Assembly (NCBI RefSeq): GCF_003711105.1
Contig: NZ_CP023865.1
Location: 5,481,001-5,545,000, forward strand
Length of the DNA stretch: 64,000 nt
Origin: Actinoplanes teichomyceticus ATCC 31121
GTDB taxonomy: Bacteria > Actinomycetota > Actinomycetes > Mycobacteriales > Micromonosporaceae
Direction of reading: 5' to 3'
In this document: positions 16,471-25,108 of the stretch, one piece after another
Numbering within the stretch: the first letter of the stretch is position 1
Layout: every line of letters begins with the position of its first letter
The notes under the pieces: model-generated
The model's database searches: none
Seen by the model: only the letters and a program-made list of their open reading frames with translations
Told to the model about the DNA's origin: nothing
Position numbers and translations under genes: made by a program

Positions 16471-18563
16471 CCGACCAACCCGAACAACCGGCGCCCGCCC
16501 CGGAACCGGACCGCCCGCAACCGGCCCTCGAATCGCCGGCCCCGGCCGGTGACGCCCCCGAGCCGCCGCCCGCCGACGACACCGGCGAGCAGGACGACGA
16601 CCGGTTCGAGCCCGACGACTCCCCGGTCGACGAGGAGGTCAAGGAGGAAATTCTCGGTGCCGATTACGACCGCCAGACCTGGCAGCACACCACCGCCAAC
16701 GATCCGGCGCAGTTCGGCAACCACAACACCCAGCACAACACGAGAAACTATTTCTCCCCGCGGAGACGCCCGACCTTTCCCCGGCCGCCGGAGATCGACC
16801 TGATCCAGGACTGCTACGCGACGACGGGTGTCGAGTCCCGACTGAGCCACCCGATCGGTGGCGGCGCCACGGTATGCCTGACCGGCAAACCGGGGACCGG
16901 CCGGTTCAGTACCGCCTGCAAAGCCCTGATCCAGCGTTTCGGGCCCACCCGGATCAGTGAGATCCAGCCGCCACCGGACCAGACCCCCGGCGACGCGGTG
17001 CACGAGATCGTCGCCCTGAAGCGCCGGCACGGCTACCTGATCCGCATGCGCGACGGCGATCCGGAGCAGGTCGTCAGCCGGCTCGGCTCCATCCTGAGCG
17101 AGGCCCGGTCCCTGCTGATACTGATCTGTGACGCCGAGGACGGGGCGTCGCCGTACAGCGCCGGCGCCGAGGTCCGCCACACCACGCCAGATCCCTATCA
17201 AGTCTTCCGGGTGCACGCACAGTACCTGCACCCCGACCCCACCGAGTACCTCACCATGGTCCACGACGGTGTGCGCCTGCCGCCGCGCCCGCGAGAGGTC
17301 GCCGACCTGGCCAAAGAGGCACTACGGATGTCCGTGCCGGACGCCCGGAAATTTCTGCTGGAGCACGACCGCGACACCATGTTCCGGGAAGCGAGGCAGA
17401 TCCTCGACGCACCCGGCGGGGAGGAAGGGGGGCGCCGCCGACGGCTCCGCCAGCATCGGCGTGCCTTCCGGATCTCCTACGCCGCCTCGGGCGGACAACC
17501 CATCGGGCAGGTCTTCACCGTCACCGGCAAGCTTCTGACCGCTCTCGACGAGGAGTCCGGCTGGGCGGAGCTGGGCCGCACCGCCCTGGAGCATTCCGTC
17601 GAGGACCTCCTGGGCGACCGCCTCGCCGCGTCGTGGAGGGAAGGCGGGCCATCACGGGTCGCCCGGCTGGACCGGCGTCTCGTCGTCCCGATCTTCGACG
17701 TGGTCTGGCACGAGTTCGACCATACGAGGCCGGCATTGATCGCATGGTTGAACACGCTCGTGGAAGGTGACAACCAGGCGCGCGAAACAGCGATCCGCGT
17801 GGCCGCCGTCCTCGCCCGCGTCGACTTCGACGAGGTGTCGCAGCACATCATCGACGCCTGGAGCGGGCACAAGAGGGTCCGGTTCCGGTGGGCGGCAGCG
17901 CGAGTCGTCGTCATCCTCAGCTCAGCGCATCACCTGAGAGCCCGGGTTCTGCCGATGCTGGACGACTGGGTGTGGGGCCGGACGAACAACCGCCGGGACA
18001 CAGCGGCGTATGCCTACGCGAGCGGCCTGCGCCAGAGTGATCCGCGCTGGAACCTCACCGATCTGCGGCGGATCGCCGAGGACCCGTTGCAGCGCTGGTC
18101 CGGGGTGATCGCCGGAGCGGTCCGGCGGCTCATGGAGCCCGAGCTGGCCGGGTTGATCGTGAGCACCCTCGCCACCTGGATCCGTGAGGACGAGCCACCC
18201 CGCAGGGTCACCGGGCACGCGGCCCGGGCACTGCTGCGCATGGCCAACGTACCCGCCGACCACCGCTGGAACAGCCCGCCGATGCTGTTGCGCGCCCTCG
18301 CCGACCGCTCGGTCCAGCCACACGATCTGGGACCGCTCTGGTACGCCGCGCTGCTCGGCGACCGTACGAAGACGCCGGCCTGGCAGGCGCTGCTCGACTG
18401 GCTACGGCACGCGAACGAGGACGCAACGCTGCGCAAAGCCGCGGTCGACCTGCTGAACGAGATGGCGGCGAAGGCCCCGCCGTTGCGGCGCCGGCTGCTC
18501 CTCTGTCTGGAGCGGCCCGGCGCGCCCGACTGGATCGCCACGTTGATCGAGGAGTGGAAGTGA
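16467..18563 (+). CDS. STAND/NACHT-like NTPase with N-terminal RHIM-like motif and helical repeats
   Basis: 698 aa, GTG start overlapping the previous stop. Residues 1-70 are Pro/Glu/Asp-rich and disordered. Q82-FGNHNTQHN-91 fits the RHIM-like core Q-x-G-x-x-N. A P-loop follows: TGKPGTGRFS, residues 139-148, with Arg146 in place of the usual Walker A lysine. A hydrophobic strand SLLILICDAED near 213-223 could be Walker B. The C-terminal ~350 residues are helical repeats (HEAT-like; LRMSVPDARKFL, AAIRVAAVLARVD), the usual sensor part of STAND proteins. Such proteins detect a trigger, oligomerise and recruit an effector, here plausibly the cyclase-like protein through the shared motif. Whether it hydrolyses NTP with the Arg substitution is open. 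Confidence 0.7.
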   Translation: MTDQPEQPAPAPEPDRPQPALESPAPAGDAPEPPPADDTGEQDDDRFEPDDSPVDEEVKEEILGADYDRQTWQHTTANDPAQFGNHNTQHNTRNYFSPRRRPTFPRPPEIDLIQDCYATTGVESRLSHPIGGGATVCLTGKPGTGRFSTACKALIQRFGPTRISEIQPPPDQTPGDAVHEIVALKRRHGYLIRMRDGDPEQVVSRLGSILSEARSLLILICDAEDGASPYSAGAEVRHTTPDPYQVFRVHAQYLHPDPTEYLTMVHDGVRLPPRPREVADLAKEALRMSVPDARKFLLEHDRDTMFREARQILDAPGGEEGGRRRRLRQHRRAFRISYAASGGQPIGQVFTVTGKLLTALDEESGWAELGRTALEHSVEDLLGDRLAASWREGGPSRVARLDRRLVVPIFDVVWHEFDHTRPALIAWLNTLVEGDNQARETAIRVAAVLARVDFDEVSQHIIDAWSGHKRVRFRWAAARVVVILSSAHHLRARVLPMLDDWVWGRTNNRRDTAAYAYASGLRQSDPRWNLTDLRRIAEDPLQRWSGVIAGAVRRLMEPELAGLIVSTLATWIREDEPPRRVTGHAARALLRMANVPADHRWNSPPMLLRALADRSVQPHDLGPLWYAALLGDRTKTPAWQALLDWLRHANEDATLRKAAVDLLNEMAAKAPPLRRRLLLCLERPGAPDWIATLIEEWK
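16712..16739 (+). repeat. 28-nt direct repeat, copy 2 (amyloid-like motif codons)
   Basis: Same nucleotides as 16428-16455, 284 bp downstream, in the N-terminal part of the NTPase gene. Confidence 0.95.
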
Positions 18564-19363
18564 CGACCATCCCGACGAACGAGCCGGCTGCCACGACGGG
18601 ATGGCAGCGGTTCGCCGCGTTCTGCAGGCGACTGGTCGCCGCGCTGCGGGGCCCGGACCCGATCCCGTACGTTCCGCCGCCTCCGCCACCGCCACCGGGC
18701 CGTCTCACCGAGCGCCGCACCATCGCCCCGCTGGCGGTGCCCGCACGGGGACTCGCATTCCACTTCCAGGTGTACGGGATGTTCCTCTGGACCACCGACG
18801 GATTGGAACGCAGCGCGCTGCACGCCCTGGTCGAACGGTTCCTGCCGTACGCGCACCAGTACCTCAAGGAGCTCGCCACCGACCTGGCCGGTGAGGTGGA
18901 ACCGCACCGCGGCGGCGACTTCGAGCGCCGGCTCCGGCAGCGGCTCGACCGGTTGGGCGAGTGGACATACCAGCGACGGGGCCAGGAGGTCACCTGCCGC
19001 CCTCAGGTCCGGGTGCACCTGGACGAGCGCGTCCAGCAGCACATCCGGCCGTACTGGGAACAGTTGATCGCCCTGGATTACGAGCGCGACCTGGCCGCCC
19101 GCCGAGCCAGGAACATGGCCGGCGCCAGCACCCAGTGGGCCTCCATCCTGGAACGGTTGATCGACGGCCCGGTGCCCGGCGGCGCCGCGACGATGACCGA
19201 CGAGCAGCTGGCTCAGGTGGTCAAGGAACTGCTCGTCGATCGCGCCGCGAAGGTGGACCCCCTGTTGGAGGCGCTGAACAGCCTGAAACCGCAGGACGAG
19301 TACGCCCGGGAGGGCTATTTCGATCTGCTGGACTCGGTCCGCCCGCCACAACCTCCGGCCTGA
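18560..19363 (+). CDS. Third component of the NTPase operon, coiled-coil, possibly SPFH/band-7-like
   Basis: 267 aa from GTG 18560, with GAGGAG ending 5 nt upstream and overlapping the NTPase stop. After a Pro-rich stretch of eight prolines comes a mixed alpha/beta domain (LAFHFQVYGMFLWTTDGLE). Then DERVQQHIRPYWEQLIALDYERDLAARRA is a charged helical segment resembling the coiled region of SPFH/band-7 proteins found beside NTP-dependent conflict systems of multicellular bacteria. No transmembrane segment or catalytic motif is visible. It is probably a scaffold or regulator of the NTPase. The band-7 suggestion is weak; the operon membership is strong. Confidence 0.55.
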   Translation: MTTIPTNEPAATTGWQRFAAFCRRLVAALRGPDPIPYVPPPPPPPPGRLTERRTIAPLAVPARGLAFHFQVYGMFLWTTDGLERSALHALVERFLPYAHQYLKELATDLAGEVEPHRGGDFERRLRQRLDRLGEWTYQRRGQEVTCRPQVRVHLDERVQQHIRPYWEQLIALDYERDLAARRARNMAGASTQWASILERLIDGPVPGGAATMTDEQLAQVVKELLVDRAAKVDPLLEALNSLKPQDEYAREGYFDLLDSVRPPQPPA

Positions 19364-19439
19364 ACGTCTCCAGCTGGGGGCCGGGCACCGACGGGGGACC
19401 GCACGACCCGCGGGTGGCGTAGCGACCGCCTGCCGCGCC

Positions 19440-20378
19440 TCATCGGCGGGTGAGGTGGATGAGGCGGCGGGCCCAGGCGGTGGCGGTCAACCAGATCGCT
19501 TTCAGCAGGGTGGTGCCGCTCAGCAGGGTCTCGCCGGCGCACGCGGACGCGCGGTCGAGCACCAGCCGGGCGTGCGCCAGATCGTCCTCGTCGTCGCGCA
19601 GGCGCCAGAGCGTTTCGGCCTGCTCCCAGGCCATCGCGCGGGTGGTGCGGACCAGGATGCGCTGGCTCCAGTCGTCCAGGCCGCCGACGCAGCGGTCGAT
19701 CTGCAGCTGCCAGGCGGTGGCGAAGCGGCGGCGCAGCAGCGGGATCTGCCGGTAGAAGATGCGGTTCACCAGCAGGTAATCGGGGTGCTGCGGGCCGTCG
19801 CCGGGGTAGCCGAGGCGTTTCCAGGTGGCGACCAGAGCCAGCGCCAGGTCGTGGTTGATGTGGGCGTTGACGCCGAGGACGGCGGCGTCCATCACGGTCA
19901 TCGACTCGTCGTGCGCGCGGCGGAACAGCACCTCCCAGGCGTCGGCCGGGTTCGCGCCGGAGACGCCCCAGGAGCCGAGCGCCCGGAAGTACAGCCGGGC
20001 GAACTCGACGTCGAGGGTCTCCAGCCACTGCGGATCGGTGCAGCCGGGGCCGCGGAGACTCTCGGCGACCTGCTCGGTGATGGTGAGGTAGAGGGTGTTG
20101 AAGGCGGCGACGCGGTTCGCGCCGGGGCTCGGCGGCAGGGTGTCGAGGATCTTCTGTACGGCCTTGAGCCGGTCGATCACGCCGACGATGTCCTCGGGCG
20201 GGTCCTCGACGGCGGTCAGCATCTCCTGCTGGGCCGGCGACCAGTCGCGCACGGTCGCCGCGGTGGCGCGGGCGAGCCGCTGCCGGCCCTGGGCGAGCAG
20301 TTCGGCGCTGGACCGCACGCGTTCTCGATCGAAATTCACGGTCCTCATGCTGGCGGCTGCGTCTCGTACGGGAAACAT
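19440..20378 (-). CDS. DUF5995 family protein
   Basis: 312 aa, helical, with the features of the DUF5995 family: RLYFRALGSWG, AHINHDLALALV and DYLLVNRIFYRQIPLLRRRFATAWQ. Family members are common in actinobacteria and have no established function; the conserved His/Asn/Asp in NAHINHDL could bind a metal. ATG 20378 has a purine-rich GGCGAGAAG directly upstream; M at 20348 is an alternative. It converges with the NTPase operon, the gap being 76 bp, and stands alone. Confidence 0.75.
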   Translation of the reverse strand: MFPVRDAAASMRTVNFDRERVRSSAELLAQGRQRLARATAATVRDWSPAQQEMLTAVEDPPEDIVGVIDRLKAVQKILDTLPPSPGANRVAAFNTLYLTITEQVAESLRGPGCTDPQWLETLDVEFARLYFRALGSWGVSGANPADAWEVLFRRAHDESMTVMDAAVLGVNAHINHDLALALVATWKRLGYPGDGPQHPDYLLVNRIFYRQIPLLRRRFATAWQLQIDRCVGGLDDWSQRILVRTTRAMAWEQAETLWRLRDDEDDLAHARLVLDRASACAGETLLSGTTLLKAIWLTATAWARRLIHLTRR

Positions 20379-20674
20379 CTTCTCGCCGTCGGATCTCCGA
20401 CATAGCTGTCTGCGTTTCGGTTATTTCCCCACATCGCCCTGCGCCGGGCCGTTGCGCCGACCGGTGGCCGCGACGGCAACGGATCCGCCGCCGGGGGGGT
20501 GCGCCGCCACCCACTCACACCGGTGGATGCGCCGACCGCCGCGCGCCCGCGCGCTCAGCGTGCGCACAGCGAACGGGCGGGAAGATCCTGCACCGGAGCG
20601 CCGGAGGCCGGAACCGGCACGTGCCGCAGGCCGCACGGCGGGACCCAGCACCATCGATGAAAGGACATTCCATC

Positions 20675-21961
20675 GTGAACCGCGCAGGAGCCAGGCGCCG
20701 GATCGCGACAGTGGCGGCGCTGTCCCTCGCGGCGGCCGGCCTGCTGACGCCGGCGCCCGCAACAGCGGCGACATCCGCGACAGCCGCATCACGGGCAACA
20801 CCGGCAACAGCCGCGACACCCGCAGCAGCGGCGATGACCGCGGCGGCGGCGGCGACCGCAGTCACCGCGACACCGGCAGCGGCCGGGTCGCCGCAACCGG
20901 GCCCGGCAGCGGTCCCGCCGCAAGGATCCGCGCTCGCACTGCCCGCGCCGACCGGGCCGTACCCGGTCGGCGTCACCGACCTGCACCTGACCGACCACAA
21001 CCGGGCGGATCCGTGGGTGCCGCAGCGGCGCCGTGAGCTGATGGTCTCGCTCTGGTATCCCGCGGCGAGCCGGCAGGGGTCCCCGGACCGGTACGTCAGC
21101 GCCGAGGAGTCGCGCCTGATCCTGGCGGAGTTCGGACTGTCCGACGTGCCCACCGACATCCTGACCGGCGTCCGGGCCCACGCCCGGACCGGTGTCCGCG
21201 CGCTGCGCCGCGGGCACGGCTGGCCGCTCGTGGTGCTCTCCCCCGGGTTCTCACACCCGCGCAGCTCGCTGACCGCGCTGGCCGAGGACCTGGCCAGCCG
21301 GGGTTATGCGGTGGCCGGCATCGACCACACCTATGAGGCGGCGGCCGTGACGTTCCCCGACGGCCGCGTCGCCGGGTGCGTGGTGTGCCGGCTGGAGCAG
21401 ACCGGTCAGCTGGACTCCGAACGCCTGACCGCCGGCCGTGCCGCGGACATCTCCTTCGTGCTGGACGAACTGACCCGCCGCCGCACCGGCGTGACCCGGG
21501 CCGTGGTGGATGCCGACCGGATCGCGGTGGTCGGTTACTCGGTCGGGGGCGCCGCGGCCGCCGAGGCGACACGGCGCGACCGCCGGATCGGCGCCGGCAT
21601 GAACATCGACGGCACGTTCCAGCCGGCGCTCACGGCGGATCTCGACCGGCCGTTCCTGATGATGGGCTCCGACCTCGACCGGGCGGCGGCCGACGACCCC
21701 ACCTGGGCCACCACGTGGACGCACCTGACCGGGTGGCGCCGCTGGGTCACGGTGACCGGGTCGGTCCACAACTCGTTCCCCGACTACGGCATCATCGCCG
21801 ACCAGCTCGGGCTGCCGGCCCCGCCGCTGACGGGCGCGCGGGCCACGCGGATCACCCGGGAGTACGTGGCCGCGTTCGCCGGCCGGCACCTCCAGCACCG
21901 CCGGTCGCCGCTGCTGAACGGCCCGTCGGCGGATTACCCGGAGGTGGTCTTCGCGCGGTAG
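20675..21961 (+). CDS. Secreted alpha/beta hydrolase, PAF-acetylhydrolase-like
   Basis: 428 aa from GTG 20675, which has AAAGGA 9 nt upstream and gives a proper signal peptide (two Arg clusters, LAAAGLLTPAPATAA). About 45 Ala/Thr-rich residues follow as a wall-spanning linker. The hydrolase domain has LPAPTGPYPVG at its start, SPGFSHPRSSL as oxyanion region and the nucleophile elbow GYSVGG, with a late HNSF His. This is the bacterial group related to plasma PAF acetylhydrolase (lipid or ester hydrolase). It has a paralogue at 38352-39524 with the same LPAPTGPY start. Substrate unknown. Confidence 0.85.
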   Translation: MNRAGARRRIATVAALSLAAAGLLTPAPATAATSATAASRATPATAATPAAAAMTAAAAATAVTATPAAAGSPQPGPAAVPPQGSALALPAPTGPYPVGVTDLHLTDHNRADPWVPQRRRELMVSLWYPAASRQGSPDRYVSAEESRLILAEFGLSDVPTDILTGVRAHARTGVRALRRGHGWPLVVLSPGFSHPRSSLTALAEDLASRGYAVAGIDHTYEAAAVTFPDGRVAGCVVCRLEQTGQLDSERLTAGRAADISFVLDELTRRRTGVTRAVVDADRIAVVGYSVGGAAAAEATRRDRRIGAGMNIDGTFQPALTADLDRPFLMMGSDLDRAAADDPTWATTWTHLTGWRRWVTVTGSVHNSFPDYGIIADQLGLPAPPLTGARATRITREYVAAFAGRHLQHRRSPLLNGPSADYPEVVFAR

Positions 21962-22061
21962 CCGCCGGCCGGATGCCCGCTCGCCGCGACGGTTGCGACC
22001 GCGGTGCGCGGGGCATCACGAGGGCGTCCACGACGGCGCACCGACAACGCTGGAGCCCTGC

Positions 22062-23519
22062 ATGACCGGTACGGCACCTGTCGCGCGACCCGGGAAGACG
22101 TTCTTCGGGCAACCGCGACCCCTGGCGAACCTGTTCGGGGTGGAGCTGTGGGAACGGTTCTCGTTCTACGGCATGCAGGGCATCCTGCTGATCTATCTGT
22201 ACTACGCGGCGGCCGAGGGCGGGCTGGGCATCGACCGGGACGCCGCCACCAGCATCGTCGGCGCGTACGGCGGCGCCGTCTACCTCTCCACGGTGCTCGG
22301 CGCCTGGGTCGCCGACCGGCTGCTCGGGTCGGAGCGGGTGCTCTTCCTCAGCGCGGTGCTGGTGATGTGCGGGCACGTCGCCCTGGCGGCGTTGCCCGGG
22401 CTGCTCGGCGTCGGGGTCGGGCTGGTGCTGATCGCGGTGGGCAGCGGCGGCGTCAAGGCCAACGCCACGTCGCTGGTCGGCAGCCTCTACGACGCGCACG
22501 ACCAGCGCCGCGACGCCGGTTTCTCGCTTTTCTACCTGGGCATCAACCTCGGCGCGCTGGCCGGGCCGCTGCTGACCGGCCTGCTGCAGGAGAACGCCGG
22601 CTTCCACTACGGGTTCGGCCTGGCCGCGGCCGGGATGGCGGTCGGCCTGGCGCAGTACGCCCGGGGCCGCCGCGACCTGCCCGGCACCGGCCGCGAGGTG
22701 CCGAACCCGCTGCCCGCCGCGCGCCGCCCGGCCGCCGCGGGCGTCCTGCTCGCCGGGCTCGCGGTGGTCGTGGTGTCCGCGCTGACCTGGCTGCGGGCGG
22801 ACCGGCTGTCGACGGTCGTGGTGGTGCTCAGCGTCGTGGCCGCCGCCGGCTACTTCGCGGTCCTGCTGAGCAGCCGCCGGATCACCGCGCAGGAACGCCG
22901 GCGGGTGTGGGCGTTCCTGCCGATGTTCCTGGCCAGCGCCGCCTTCTGGTCGCTCTACCAGCAGCAGTTCACGGTCGTGACGATCTACTCCGACGAGCGG
23001 CTGGACCGGACTCTGGCCGGCTTCCGGATGCCGGTGTCGTGGGTCCAGTCGATCAACCCGGTGTTCATCATCGTGCTGTCCGGGATGTTCGCCGCGCTGT
23101 GGACCCGGCTCGGCGACCGGCAGCCGTCCACCCCGGTCAAGTTCGCCGCCGGCACCGCGCTGATGGGTGCCGCTTTCCTGCTGTTCCTGCCGTTCGCCGG
23201 CGGCGGCGCGAACAGCACCCCGCTGCTCGCGTTGGCCGGCATCCTGCTGGTGTTCACCGTGGCCGAGCTGCTGCTGTCCCCGGTCGGGTTGTCGCTGGCC
23301 ACGAAACTCGCGCCGCACGTGTTCCGGACCCAGATGGTGGCGCTGTTCTTCCTGTCGGTCGCGCTGGGCACGGCCGCCTCGGGCAGCCTCGCCGGTTTCT
23401 ACAGCACCGCCCACGAGTCGGCGTACTTCGGCGTCCTCGGCGCGGTCGCGATCGTCCTCGGCGCCGCGCTGGCCGCCGCCGCCCGCCCGATCTCCCGGCT
23501 GATGGGTGACGTCCGCTGA
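22062..23519 (+). CDS. POT/PTR family proton-dependent oligopeptide transporter
   Basis: 485 aa with about 12-14 hydrophobic segments. The family signature ExxERFxxYG is present as ELWERFSFYG near residue 30 and is the proton-coupling motif of POT di/tripeptide symporters. FYLGINLGALAGPLLTG in TM5 also matches the PTR2 signature. ATG 22062 is preceded by TGGAG. Monocistronic: a strong hairpin follows, and the upstream hydrolase ends 100 bp earlier. Confidence 0.92.
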   Translation: MTGTAPVARPGKTFFGQPRPLANLFGVELWERFSFYGMQGILLIYLYYAAAEGGLGIDRDAATSIVGAYGGAVYLSTVLGAWVADRLLGSERVLFLSAVLVMCGHVALAALPGLLGVGVGLVLIAVGSGGVKANATSLVGSLYDAHDQRRDAGFSLFYLGINLGALAGPLLTGLLQENAGFHYGFGLAAAGMAVGLAQYARGRRDLPGTGREVPNPLPAARRPAAAGVLLAGLAVVVVSALTWLRADRLSTVVVVLSVVAAAGYFAVLLSSRRITAQERRRVWAFLPMFLASAAFWSLYQQQFTVVTIYSDERLDRTLAGFRMPVSWVQSINPVFIIVLSGMFAALWTRLGDRQPSTPVKFAAGTALMGAAFLLFLPFAGGGANSTPLLALAGILLVFTVAELLLSPVGLSLATKLAPHVFRTQMVALFFLSVALGTAASGSLAGFYSTAHESAYFGVLGAVAIVLGAALAAAARPISRLMGDVR

Positions 23520-23524
23520 GCCTC

Positions 23525-23559
23525 GGACCGCCCGCGGTCGCCGGCCGCGCGGGCGGTCC
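23525..23559 (+). terminator. Hairpin terminator after the POT transporter
   Basis: GGACCGCCCGCG (23525-23536) pairs perfectly with CGCGGGCGGTCC (23548-23559) around an 11-nt loop, 6 nt after the stop. Confidence 0.8.
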
Positions 23560-23734
23560 GCGGGACCCGGCGGCGTCGCGCGGGATCGGCACGGGGCTCG
23601 GCTTCTGCCTGCGGGCGGGGCCACGAGGGCGTATCCCGGAAGGTTTTGATCCTTCGGCGGTTCGCGGTTGCACCGATCCGGGCGCGCGGCGCCGGGAGGT
23701 GACCGCAGCGGCTGTCCCGTCCCGGGTGGAGCTG

Positions 23735-24008
23735 GCGGATCGCGTCAGCTGGGCGGGCCGCCTCAGCTGACGGATCGCGTCAGCTGGGCGGATCGCGTCA
23801 GCTCGCGTTTCGCGTCAGCTGGCGGATCGCGTCAGCTGGCGGATCGCGTCAGCTGGCGGATCGCGTCAGCTGGCGGATCGCGTCAGCTGGCGGATCGCGT
23901 CAGCTGGCGGATCGCGTCAGCTGGCGGATCGCGTCAGCTGGCGGATCGCGTCAGCTGGCGGATCGCGTCAGCTGGCGGATCGCGTCAGCTGGCGGATCGC
24001 GTCATCAC
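23735..24008 (+). repeat. 17-bp minisatellite / iteron-like array
   Basis: Ten perfect head-to-tail copies of GCGGATCGCGTCAGCTG (23822-23991), flanked by about five diverged copies upstream (23735-23821) and one partial copy downstream. The 17-bp period is not a multiple of three. The apparent open frame 23668-24171 therefore only encodes a rotating artefact and I do not call it a gene. The 700-bp interval between the POT gene and the secreted-protein gene contains only this array and the terminator. Each unit carries CAGCTG and a GCTG/CAGC inverted pair. Confidence 0.95.
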
Positions 24009-24245
24009 CGGCATCGGGACCGGCTACCCGGACGCAGCGCGCCGGCCGGACCCGGTCCTGCCCGACGGCCGCCGCTTGTACGAGGCGCGAGGCGCTGCGC
24101 ACCGGCCGGTGGGTGCGGCTGTCGCCGTCCGCCGCCGTACCCGCGGACCGCCGCGTGACCAGCCACCCTGAGAGCTCACAGGGACCGGAAACCTTCCGCC
24201 GTCGCTAGCATCAACTGATCGATGACGGGCGATATCGGAGAAATC

Positions 24246-24812
24246 ATGCCGAAGAACTTCAAGCGGGCCCTGGCCGCGGCCGCCGCGCTCCTGGCCGGGG
24301 CGGTGTCCTCACTGGTGGTGGCGACGTCGCCGGCGATGGCCGACGGTGTCACCGTGGCGCACAAGTGCGGCAACCCGTCGCGCGTGTTCAAGACGGTTCG
24401 GGCCGGGATCTGCGCCAACCTCGTCAAGTTGCGCAACGGCTCCAGCGGGCCGTACCGCCTTGCCGCCTACACGGAGGCGTTCTGCCAGTCGAACCTGTCG
24501 CCCTACACCATCAAGAACTGCCGGGGGATCGTGGCCGGCGCCGACCTCTACCGGCGCAAGCCCGGTGCCACCGCCTGGCAGCTCGTGTTCCACAGCAACA
24601 ACTACGGGTGCGGATCGCTGTGGTCCGGCAACCCCACGTGCGACGCCCAACGGTACGGCCCGTACTCCTACGAGACGGACATCAACGACTGCTGGGAGTT
24701 CATGGGCCACGCCCGTGCATCGATCCAGTTGCCGGGTGACGACGCGGTCATCAGCGGCATCCTGATGGACAGCCAGGTGTGGGCCACCGGCGTTCCGGGC
24801 TGCAACACCTGA
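24246..24812 (+). CDS. Secreted cysteine-rich hypothetical protein
   Basis: 188 aa. GGAG 5 nt before ATG 24246. Clear Sec signal peptide (KNFKRALAAAAALLAGAVSS then ATSPAMA, cleavage about residue 33). The mature ~155 residues hold eight cysteines, an even number consistent with four disulfides, and many aromatic and Asn residues. No domain recognised. Seems monocistronic; a TAGCAT -10-like element lies at 24206-24211. Probably an extracellular structural or binding protein. The next 296 bp downstream contain nothing I can identify. Confidence 0.7.
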   Translation: MPKNFKRALAAAAALLAGAVSSLVVATSPAMADGVTVAHKCGNPSRVFKTVRAGICANLVKLRNGSSGPYRLAAYTEAFCQSNLSPYTIKNCRGIVAGADLYRRKPGATAWQLVFHSNNYGCGSLWSGNPTCDAQRYGPYSYETDINDCWEFMGHARASIQLPGDDAVISGILMDSQVWATGVPGCNT

Positions 24813-25108
24813 TTCCGCCCTCACCGCGGCGGTTGTGGCCTCCAGCGGCGGAAACGACGACACCGCCGGCTGACCGGCCGATGCCAGGAGTGGCACCGGC
24901 GCGCGGCATGTCGGCCCTGACCAGCGTTGTCGTTGACCTGGATCGATGACTACGGGCGGGCCGTCGGTATCGCTTCCGCCCGACCGGTCATGGCCACGAC
25001 AACGAACGTCAACAGGTCCGGGACGCGGCGGCACGCGCAGCCGAAGCGGTACCAGCGCACCGGACCGCTACCACCGATGTCAGATAGCTGACGGGTTGAC
25101 TACGGCGC

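Noticed and set aside
23735..24008. CRISPR array
   Set aside because: Units are contiguous with no variable spacers and no cas genes are present.
23668..24171. 167-aa frame across the 17-bp repeat array
   Set aside because: The repeat period is not a multiple of three, so the peptide just rotates through frames; no ribosome-binding site or domain.
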